Assembly: GCA_028456385.1 (NCBI GenBank)
Contig: JALNQF010000538.1
Span: 1-24,381, forward strand
Length of the DNA stretch: 24,381 nucleotides
Source: Ophiosphaerella korrae
Lineage: Eukaryota; Ascomycota; Dothideomycetes; Pleosporales; Phaeosphaeriaceae
Direction: 5' to 3'
The position numbers were made by a program, and so were the translations under genes. Each line of letters opens with the position of its first letter. The first letter of the stretch is position 1. The notes under the pieces were generated by a model. It saw only the letters and a list, made by a program, of their open reading frames with translations, was not told where the DNA came from and did no database searches. Positions 12,140 to 21,085 of the stretch are shown here, one piece after another.

Positions 12140-15100
12140 TTTTAGAAGTCCTTTAGTTTCTTAGGGTAGTTAAGGTTGTCTTCTAGTTCCTATGTTTCTT
12201 CCTATAGTTGTCCTTTTTTGTCTATACCTATCTATTCTACTAGGTAGTAGCTTCTACTATTACGGAACTAGTATACTAGGATTTTTCTAACTTCTTATTT
12301 TTCTTATTCTCTATATATATCTATTTTATACACTAGTAGTTCTACGTTCTATAGTACTGTCTTAAGTAGCGCTATATAGAAGGTTAGGTATATCTTTATC
12401 TTATTTAGTAGTTTTAGTTTAAATATAACTAGTGTAACTTTTCTTTTAATCTTGTATAGTCTTATCTTAACGTAGTCTAATTTTAAACTAGGTTGTTTGC
12501 TTTTAATATTCTTTCGTACTAACTATACTTTTTCTCCTTCTCTAAATTAGGGTCCTTCCTTATACTTTTTATTATAGTACTTTGCTATTTAATTATATAG
12601 GAATTCTATATTCTATCTTAATTAGTCGTGTATATCTCTAAGTCTATTAGTAAAGTTTTCTCCTCTTAGAGACTAAGATATCTAATTTCTTAGTGTCTAG
12701 TATACGTTAGGTTCAAATCTATAGTTTGCGAAAAAAGGTAATACTCCTATTACTATATTCTTTACGCTATTATATGCTAATTGTGCTATAGGTAGTAGCT
12801 ATACCTAATTGTTCTAGTTATAGTTAAGGTAGCATCTTAGGTATTATTCTACTATCTAATTTATTCGTTCTAACTATCTGTCTATTTATAGATAATATAC
12901 TGTAGATATTACGTATTATATTCCTAATTACGCTATTATCGTTCCCTATAGTTTTAATATAAATTATATATCTCTATCTATAATAATCTTATCTAGTAGT
13001 CTATATTAACTAATTATAGTTCCTAGAACCTAGTATATAGCGACCTCTATCCTACTTTTTTCCTTATATAGTCTAAAGTATATATACTTCGTAAGTTTAT
13101 CTACTATTATTAAGATTCTATTATATTTAACTCCTAATATTAGATCTTTAGACTTAGGTAACTTTGTAATAAAGTCTATTGTAATAACTCTCTATAGTTA
13201 TTCTAGTACTTCTACTAGTTATAGTATTCTATATAGTATATATCTATTATATTTATTCTTTTAATATTCTATATAGTCTTATAGTACCTCTATTACTAGT
13301 TATCTTACTTTTAGAATATAGTAATCTCGTAGTAGTCTATCTAATGTTTTCTTAATGCCTTAGTAACTATATACTAGTAATTTATAGAATTGTCGTATAA
13401 ATTCCCTTTAAATTTTTCCTAGAATATATATTCTTCTATATACTTATGTAAATCCGTCTTAGATTTTAAGTTTCTCTATTTCTTTAGATACTTCTTGTAT
13501 TATTTTCTAAATCTATTCGTTTAGCTTGTTACTTATCTTCTTAAGTGTTGTAGCTATCTTAGGTGTGTTTAGGACTAAATATCCTTCTTCGTTCTTAACT
13601 AGAACTATACTAGTAGCGCTTACTTCTTCTTGTAAGTCTAGTCTTCTACTTAGAGCGTCTACAAATTAGTTATCTTTCTCTTTTATGTATATAATTTCTA
13701 TATTAAATATTAATAAGTATTCCTACTATCTTGTATAGCGTTGTAATAATTCTTTATTTGTTATAAATCCTATAAGATTCTTGTAGTCTATATAGACCTT
13801 TGTCTAGTACTTTACTCTTTATAGGTATACTCTCTATTATTTAAATACTTTGTAGATTACTAGTATCTCTTTGTTATAGATTAGGTAATTAAGTTCTACT
13901 ATTTTTATCTTCTTAGAGAAGTATTTAACTAAGTGTTCCTTTTTAGTCTCTAGGTCTTCTTGTATTAGTGCTATTCTATAGACTAAGTTAGATGCGTCTG
14001 TTTTTACTATTACTAGTAGGTCTAGGTTGTATATTCTAATAACTAGGTTTTCTATAAACTTCTTTTTAATCTTATTAAATACTTTATTATATTCTTTTAT
14101 CTATTTAAATAGCGTGTCCTTTTTTATAAGCCTTGTTATTAGTTCTATATCTTTAGACTATCCTACTATTAACTTTCTACAAAAGTTAGCTAGCCTATAA
14201 AATTGTTATACCTCTTTTATATTCTTTAGTGTTGGCTATTCGTTAATTAAGTTAATCTTTTCTAGGTTAATCTTGATTTTTCCTAGTTTAATAATAAATC
14301 TAAGGAAATCTGTTTCCTTTGTATAGAACTCGCATTTTCTTATCTTAAGAAATATTTTAGCTTCTACTAGTTTCTTTAGTACTTTATATATATATTGTAC
14401 GTGTTCTTCCTCTACTTCTAAGAATATAAGGATGTTGTCTAAGTATATAAATGTAAATATATCTAAGTACTCTCTTAGTACTATATTAATTCTTTCTTAG
14501 AATGCTACTAGTGCATTTATTAAGCTAAATAGTATAACTAAGTATTTATATAGTCTGTATTGTATTCTAAACACTATTTTCTACTCGTCTCTTTTCTTAA
14601 TTCTAATCTAGTAGTATGCGTTTTATATATCTAGTTTTGTAAAGATCTTTACTTTTTATAGCCTATCTTACATTTTATCTATTTGTAGTAGTAGGTATTA
14701 GTTCTTGTTTGTAATTATGTTAGTTTTTCTAAAATCTACGTAGAGTCTTTTATTACTTATCTCTTTTTTGTCTATAAATATTAATCTATATACTACTAAG
14801 GATTTAGATTCTCTTATCTATCCTTTCTTTATTACATTTTGTATAAATAATCGTTTAATCTTAGATTCTTCTTCTATTTTTTAGTAGACTAGGCTCTATC
14901 TTACGTTCTTTTCTTCTTCTATTTCTATTACTAAGTCCTATAGTTAGTGTTCTAGAAGGTAGTCTTCTAGCTCTATAAGCTACTTTTCCTATTTCTTGTA
15001 TTCTTCTAGGAATTCTCCTTTATAGGTACTTATATTAGCTTTTAGTGTATTAGTTTTACTATAACTAATTTTTCCTATTCTCTAATTAATGTGTAGGTTA

Positions 15101-17590
15101 GTTATTTATAACTATAGCATACCTAATATTATATCTTGTTTATTATTAATTGTTGTTATATCTATAACTATGTTCTAGATTTCTAGTCCTTCTAACCTTA
15201 GTATTAAAGGTACTATCTTAAACTATATTAGTTCCTAAAATAGTTTTCCTTTAATCGTACTTAGTTATCGAGGGTATTTCTTTATTATATACTTTATTCC
15301 CTATATTTCTACAAACTTCTTTAATATAAAGTTTCTCGTAGCTCTACTATTAATTATTAATTATACTTTCTTTCTTTAGTATATACCTGTTTTTGTAATG
15401 TGTAGGCCTCCTATACCTTCTAGCCTTTCTTACTTTAGTAGTTTATTGAATTGTCTATCTTTCTAGGGCTATAGGCCTACTTTAAGTTTATATTCTTCGT
15501 GTTTTAGATACTTGTCGTATATATATTTGTACTATAGTCCTCCTTAGATATATTTCTTAGATAATTTTAGGCTAGGTCTTACTACTATATATCTATCTTC
15601 TAGGGTTATTTCCTATTCTTAGATATCTTCTACTATAATTACTCTTATATAGTTATAGCCTCCTCTCTTTATAGGCTATACGTTGTTGTTTGCTTTAGGG
15701 TTTCTATATATAATATAATTCTTGTCTAGGTATAATATCTATAATACTTTAAAGTGTACTAGATGTTTTAGGTCTATTATTTTGTTATCTCCTTCCTAGT
15801 ATTTACTTCTACTAGGTGTATCTATTATTAGGATATAGTACACTACTAGTATTCTTAGTGTGTAGGCTTTGTTAATCTATCGCGTCTCTCTTATAAGGTA
15901 TTACTATTCTTTTTATATAGGTATTCTTCTTACTACAACTATATATTACTTTATCTATTCTTAAAATAGTATAAACTTTATTTCTTTAGGATTACGTTCT
16001 TTCTAGTCTTTATACGCTTCCTCTATACTTATAACTAGTAAGTATTTCTAAATAAACTTCTATTCTTTGTCTTATTCCTCTATATCTATTGTAGTATAGC
16101 TGTTATAACTATGTATTATTAGCTAGGTATATTCTATATCTCTTATACTAACTTGTCTCTTACTTCCTTATAGTCCTTTAGAGAGAGCTATAGTAGTCTC
16201 TTTATCTAGTACTAGTTTATTAGCTTAGATTAATAGTACTAGGGGCTCTTCCCCTTCTAAATCTTCTGTTAGTAAGTCTATTACTTAGGCTATATCTTTT
16301 AGCTAAGCTTTTATTCTATCTTCCTTTATTACTACTACTCTATATCTATACTTCTATAGGAACTATACTACTCTTTATTTACTAGAAAGATATATATAGT
16401 AGTTGTTATTATAATAAAAGGTCTAATAGAGTATTATATGTTGTACTTCTTTACTCCTAGCTACTTTCTCTTAAGGTTTAGCCTATGCTTATAGTGCTTC
16501 CTTCTTCTTTTTAGTTATTTTTAACTAAGTTTCTTTCTTTAGGTCTTTATTCTTATAGTCTTTTATAAAGTGTCTTAGTTTTCTATATTTGTAATATGCT
16601 ATATCTTTCTTTAACTTAGATCTATAATTCCTTGTATAGTAGCCTAGTTTGCTATAGTTAAAGTACGTAAAGTCTTTGTTCTTTTTCTTCTTTCTATCTT
16701 TGTTAGCGTTAAGGACTATAGGGTCTCCCTTATTATAGTTCTAGGTGTAACCTCTATATTTGTTCTTCTTCTATTCTTAAAGATTATTGTTAATTTATAT
16801 TACCTATTACTTTAGAGCTTCTAGTGTTCGTAGTTTCTCTATATATATTATCTTGTATTAGATTTTAGAGTTAAGTCCTTGTTTAAATTATAATATTAAG
16901 GCTAACTCGTTCTATTCTATATTTTGTAATAGTTGTTTAAACTATAATACGTACTTTAGAATACTCTAATTCTATATAAGCTTTTCTAGTTACTCTTTAG
17001 CTTGTTAGGTAATATCTGTGTCTCTAAATGCTGCTCTTATTTGTTTAGTAAAGTATTCGTAACTTTTGAAGATAGCTCTAGTTTCGTCTTTTTGTGTTAT
17101 TAGAGAGTATATCGTGTAATCTATCTAATAAGGCTTGTACTATCTTATTGCGTCTTCTTTGAGGTGTAATCTAATATATATTACCTTCTTTTCTTCTATG
17201 TTAAAGTGTAGTACTTGTATATCTATCTAGAGTTATACTAATGCGATAAAGGGTCTTAGTTTTTCTTTTATTCTATTAAACTTTTTAAGTACGGGTATCT
17301 TTAGTAGTTTCTTTGTTGCGCTTATCTCTAGGCGTTGCGTGATTAGTTCTATCTAGTTTTGTCCTTTGATAATGGCTTTGATTTGTACTTTGTTCTGTTT
17401 TGTATAATCTTGTAGTTTCTTGTTCTATGTTTCTAAGGCGTTGATTACTATCTTTATATCTTCTTTGTCGTTAATTAGTTTGTTTATGCGATCCTTGATC
17501 GTTTCTTATGTAGTGCTGTCTAACTTATAACTGCTCCTAGGGGCTTTGCTTGTTGAGCTTTCTGCTATCGTGTTAGTTAGACTGTGCGCT
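12140..17590 (-). pseudogene. gag-pol: Decayed gag-pol of element B
   Basis: On the - strand, from right to left: a gag capsid region at about 16840-17330 (KKVIYIRLHLKEDAIR, YEYFTKQIRAAFRDTDIT); two tandem CCHC knuckles at about 16565-16665 with cysteines mutated (KLRHFIKDY for KxGHFIKDC); the protease end DIILGML at about 15120; RT around 14200-14760 with YLDN at 14434-14445 for YLDD; RNase H at about 13500-14150; integrase at about 12700-13450 with IDRD near 12970 and IDRQLERIN near 12885; and a chromodomain at about 12150-12310 (YQFRNSRSYYLVE-IGID). Most stops correspond to Trp codons changed from TGG to TAG. The gene is dead, but gag is far better preserved than in element A. Confidence 0.9.
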
Positions 17591-17629
17591 ACTTACGCTT
17601 CGCTTCTCGCAATAACCAAATTGGCAAGG

Positions 17630-18072
17630 TGTAACGGGCCGCCTGTCGTCGACTACAGGTGCCTGTCTTGAAGGGGGTTGGTAGATTACGAGGTGATAGT
17701 GAAAGCTTAGGGGTGATCTGCAATAACTGTGAACAATAGAAGATGTTTTGCAACTGTCTTGTATTGGCGTTCCGTGGTCAAAGGATTGAATTGCCGATGC
17801 CATCTTAATGATGCGCATTGCTACTGACTATATACCTATGCTTCTTGGCTGGCTTCGTGCTTCGTGTTTGCCAAGATCGCGAATCGCGAATTCATCACGT
17901 GCACGAATTCGTGCTTCGTGTTTGCCAAGGTCGCGAATCGCGAATTCATCACGTGTCCCTGTTGTGGTTGGCTTCCCAGTCAAGTTCGTTGCCCCATGGG
18001 TCGTATGTGTTGTCATTATCCGTGGTAGGGCTGATTGGTTCGAATTGGCTTTCCCTTGTTACTACCGTAACA
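17630..18072 (-). repeat. 5' LTR of element B (nearly unmutated copy)
   Basis: It begins tgtaacgggccg and ends taccgtaaca. CpA, TpG and CpG are all common here, so it is close to the ancestral sequence. It holds a 45-bp direct repeat (17857-17901 and 17911-17955, period 54, one mismatch) and the 14-bp palindrome gcacgaattcgtgc at 17901-17914 between them. As the 5' LTR in - orientation it would carry the element's promoter, reading leftward. Confidence 0.93.
17857..17955. repeat. 45-bp direct repeat, period 54, inside the LTR
   Basis: Two copies (17857-17901 and 17911-17955) start gtgcttcgtgtttgccaag and end ttcatcacgtg, with one mismatch. Each ends in CACGTG, the E-box palindrome bound by bHLH proteins. 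The duplication is also recognisable in the left LTR of B and in the LTR of A, so it is older than these insertions. Confidence 0.9.
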
Positions 18073-18077
18073 TAAGT
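18073..18077. repeat. Right target-site duplication of element B (TAAGT)
   Basis: These five bases follow the CA end of the right LTR and repeat 11041-11045 exactly. Removing one copy together with the element rejoins the transposase reading frame. Confidence 0.9.
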
Positions 18078-18358
18078 TAATACGCGATTAGATCTCTAGT
18101 CTTAAGAGAGCTAATAAGGCAGCTAGTAAGCGTAGATCACGGAAGAAGAAGCGGATTCAGATACAAGGAGTCTTAACAAAGGGATAAGGAGAGGATATAC
18201 TCGCTTAGAGAGAGGCTGTGCAGCGTCAAGTTAGTGAACGGCGTCAAGATGGAGAGCGATCAGGCCTGAGTCGCCAGGCTCGCGCGCGCTGCAAGAGGTG
18301 CAGAGAGACTGGGCACAACTCACGTACATGTAAAAATGATACAGTAGATGCTGCTTGA
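18078..18358 (+). pseudogene. C-terminal part of the split Fot1/pogo-like transposase, with CCHC zinc knuckle
   Basis: This is the continuation of the frame that ends at 11045: the codon split by the insertion (t at 11045, ta at 18078-18079) gives Leu, and the frame then runs 92 codons to a TGA at 18356-18358. In-frame stops are only three (one TAA, two TAG), two or more of them plausibly former Gln codons. The segment is basic (KRRSRKKKRIQIQ), then Gln- and Arg-rich, and ends with CKRCRETGHNSRTCK at 18290-18334, a C-x2-C-x4-H-x4-C zinc knuckle of the kind found at the C-terminus of some fungal pogo-type transposases. Its base composition is normal, in sharp contrast to the other half of the same gene. 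Confidence 0.85.
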
Positions 18359-18674
18359 TTTAATATATCAATATATCTACGCTACTCTACTGTGTTGTTG
18401 AGTTGTACGCTTGAATAGGTGCGCAAAGTTGGTGAGGTGCCCACTCGCTTGTAAACCACGTTATATACGCAATGACTATGTATACGGAAAGGCAATTAGC
18501 GCTATTATTCTACCAAATTTCCTACCAGCTACAATACCTAGGCTGTAACAGCAATAACAACAACCGTCACAGAGTATGACATAAAAACAACATAGATTCA
18601 TGCATTATCAAGCAAAACTCTAAAGCACTCCACAGTGACGACAAAAGGCGTAGGCTAGAATCGCAGCCCCGGAC
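18359..18674. other. Non-coding flank: transposon 3' end and deiminase 3' side
   Basis: No gene was seen in these 316 bp. The left part should contain the 3' terminal inverted repeat of the Fot1/pogo-like transposon, perhaps around 18418-18470 (aggtgcgcaaagttggtgag), but its 5' partner is too mutated to pair by eye. The right part would hold the 3' untranslated region of the deiminase gene on the - strand. Confidence 0.4.
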
Positions 18675-20590
18675 TTAGTACCATTCAACTTCCATATTCC
18701 GCGCTGAATTAGTGCCACAGTGAATTTCTCCGTTCTGGCTATGGTGCGAATTCCAATCATCCAGGAAAATGACATCGAGTTTGACCTTAGCATATAGGGC
18801 TCTGACAGCTTCCGCAAGAACGTCAGTCCCATTAACCACAGGGCCCCAAGGGTTTGGAGCAATGTAAGTATCAAAACCAGTCATAACAAGGCCATTGATC
18901 GGTCCAGGAAAGACTGAAGTCACTTTCAGCTCAGATGTCGTATTTAAGGGTCTGGGTGAAGAGACATCGCTGAACAAGTTATTGAATAGTGATGGCATGC
19001 GGAGAATTTCCGCATCAGTCACGCCTGTAGCTTCTTTGAGGATTCTCAGATTTCCCGCGATCCGTTCGGCGCAGCGCTGTTGCACGGAGATAAAATCTTT
19101 ACCTGCTAGAGCCTGGTTGATAGTTGTAGTGTCCACGGGGGTAGCGGGGCATAGAAATCCTTCCTTGCAATCGGGGAATGATGTAGTGTCATTCTTGCGA
19201 GAGAGAACGCTGAGTGATCCGTGTCCATTGTCCTTGAGCTTCTGTAGCATTGTAACTCCAGCCAATGGGTCGTTGGCCATAACGACCCAACCTCGAGGGG
19301 AGTCAGCGGGCAAGAACTGTATGAATTCATCAACGTGACCAGCAACCAGCCAATCCGTGTCGAGAAGAAGTGGGTTCTGGGTCTCCTGTGCTTGGAAGAA
19401 TGGAAGCAGATGATGCACCTTCTGGGCATGGTTTCCGAGAATAATTCGACCAGCCGGCCAAGAAATGCCGTTGAACTCGTAGGGTGGAATCGTCTCGATG
19501 TTGCCCCCAGAGTTAATTTCATCACGATCACCACCCAGTTGCTGCACCGCGCCAATACCCGTATCACGGTAAATTTCGAAGAGTTGCCTTCCCGTAACGC
19601 GTTCATCTTGTGGAGAGCGGATCATGATGCGCAACGTGATGGGGCCATCTGGGCCGGGCATCGAGGCAAATCCTGGCTCCATGACGTCTTGCACCATGAC
19701 CCAGTTGTCATCGTCACCAGAGAAAAAGAAAATGTCCTCCTTCAGTCCAATTTTCGCAACGGTTTGCTGGTAAACCTTGTTGAACATGTTGAGCCAAGGA
19801 GCGAAGGAGTCATTTGCTTTGGCACCGAAAACCTGCTCTACGAAGTCGAGATGGGTATGAGTAAGAACTGGTGCGATGCGGAGCATCACATCATCGGATG
19901 AAGTGCCGTTCGAACTTTTCACCTCGAAGGTAACTGTGACGCGACCATCCCAGCCATTGGGACGGCGAGTGTTTCGCCCGTCAATACCGAGAATGAGGCC
20001 TTCACGGAGTGCAGCGACACCGAAAGTATCATTGGGTTTCACGTAAGACCATTGCCCATTTAGCCTTTTCTTCGAGAAGATCCGGACATTCTTTCCTTGA
20101 TTGAAGTCTTTGATGCGTATGCGTCCCACAGCATCCACGGGAATATTGGGCATAGGCACCGTTTGAAGAGGAGCGAGGTATTGAGGAGAGCGCAGGACGT
20201 TATCCGAAGCGTCGTTGCAAGCACCAAGCAGTTCATTCTTCACAGGTGGGCCGCTAACGAGTGCTTTGGAACAGCGCCTATCAGTATCCCCAATATTGGG
20301 CAGGAATATGGCGCCGTAATCAGCCGTCCATGTGGTTTTATTCTCGCTATCAGAGAGGCCGTCGAGGTCTACGGCTCCATCGCGGTTTGTGTCCGCACGG
20401 ATGTCTGCTTTGGGTAATGCAGGTGTTGGATTTGTGAGACAAGAGGATGGTTCACATGATCGAGTGGGGATAGGCTCAGCAATCGCAGAGAGTGCAAAAC
20501 CTGAATGAGGATCAGAACACCCTTATCACTTCAATGTGCGGCTAGGTGCTTACATAGACTCCCAAGAGAAAGTCGCCCGAGGGACCGCAT
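18675..20590 (-). CDS. Predicted secreted protein-arginine deiminase (PAD family), 620 aa, one intron
   Basis: Protein-arginine deiminases turn peptidyl-arginine into citrulline and ammonia, usually calcium-dependent. The C-terminal two thirds match the PAD catalytic domain with all four active-site residues: Asp284 (VMVQDVMEPGF), His401 and Asp403 (DTDWLVAGHVDEF) and Cys607 (NGEIHCGTN), plus the GNIE and PWGPVVNG blocks. Residues 1-20, completed by splicing, look like a signal peptide (Arg-Ser start, hydrophobic stretch, A-I-A before Glu21). D49-T-N51-R-D53-G-A-V-D57 resembles a calcium-binding loop. Seven N-glycosylation sequons (66, 169, 210, 242, 449, 532, 569) fit secretion. Exon 1 is 20554-20590 and exon 2 is 18675-20500; a TAA at 20523-20525 in the exon 2 frame means a start upstream needs the intron. 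Coding length is 1,863 nt. The substrate cannot be told. It is divergent from a Zn2Cys6 regulator. Confidence 0.9.
20501..20553 (-). other. 53-nt intron in the signal-peptide coding region of the deiminase gene
   Basis: On the - strand the donor is GTAAGC (20548-20553), the branch-like sequence CTGAT lies at 20511-20515 and the acceptor is CAG (20501-20503). Splicing joins T of exon 1 to GT of exon 2 as a Cys codon and fuses the first 12 residues to the hydrophobic stretch, making a complete signal peptide. The size is typical of filamentous fungi. Confidence 0.8.
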
Positions 20591-21085
20591 AGCGAGTATA
20601 ATTGACGAGATTACTATTTTATGCAATGCTTCAATAGTTTAGATGTCTTGAAGTTAAAAAGGAACATAGAAAAGCTGCTGGTATGAATGTTGTGAAACAT
20701 GATGTTCTTGAGGCCTTTTTATCCGGTATCTTGTATTGCAAGAGCATTCCAAGAATCCGCAGTTCACTGAATAATCACTCAGGTTGATGGATATACAGAT
20801 GATCCCGAAGTGGAAACACAACGTCTATACGTGCGCCACATCCATTCCGAGTACCTATAGGTACGCTGGAGCCAATCACGGCTGAGGCGGGAGTGAAGCA
20901 CAGCCTCGACTCCTCAGTCGGCGCAATACCGGTGGTATTCGCTCCTGGAAACGCCTTAGTTATTTCACCGCCCCTTTATGCAACGCGGCAAAATCTGCCC
21001 TACATAACCGAGAATTCATTTAGAAACCACGTTCCGCACGTCCTTAGGTGGAGCCCATCGGACTTGCGACCTATACGCCGGAACA
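20591..21085. promoter_or_regulatory. Divergent intergenic region between deiminase and Zn2Cys6 genes
   Basis: These 495 bp must hold the promoters and 5' leaders of both genes. Several CGG or CCG triplets occur (for example 20881-20892, 20918-20933, 20968-20992 and 21033-21035), the half-sites bound by Zn2Cys6 proteins, but I see no convincing paired site. No TATA box stands out. Short open frames here show no family likeness. The region is not RIP-mutated. Confidence 0.5.

Larger units (their letters stand above)
11046..18072 (-). mobile_element. Element B: full-length 7,027-bp chromovirus with both LTRs and target duplication
   Basis: The element is bounded by 443-bp LTRs at 11046-11488 and 17630-18072 with TG...CA ends (TGTAAC and GTAACA) and flanked by TAAGT on both sides. 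On the - strand a purine tract (aaagaggggaatag) abuts the 3' LTR at 11489. The internal order on the - strand is gag, protease, RT, RNase H, integrase, chromodomain. It interrupts the C-terminal part of a Fot1/pogo-like transposase gene. RIP is strong on the left and through the body and fades out abruptly near 17610. No tRNA primer site could be named with confidence: the bases after the 5' LTR on the - strand begin ccttgccaatttggttattg. Confidence 0.95.

Noticed and set aside
17808..18080. Overlapping open frames on both strands with repeated peptides
   Set aside because: They lie entirely inside the right LTR of element B, and the repeated peptides come from the 45-bp direct repeat. There is no family likeness.
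18895..19901. Open frames opposite or out of frame with the deiminase gene
   Set aside because: They overlap the strongly supported deiminase coding region, which carries family motifs throughout; these are shadows.
20097..20417. A 106-codon + strand open frame over the 5' part of the deiminase gene
   Set aside because: The - strand here encodes the conserved N-terminal part of the deiminase, including the calcium-loop-like motif.
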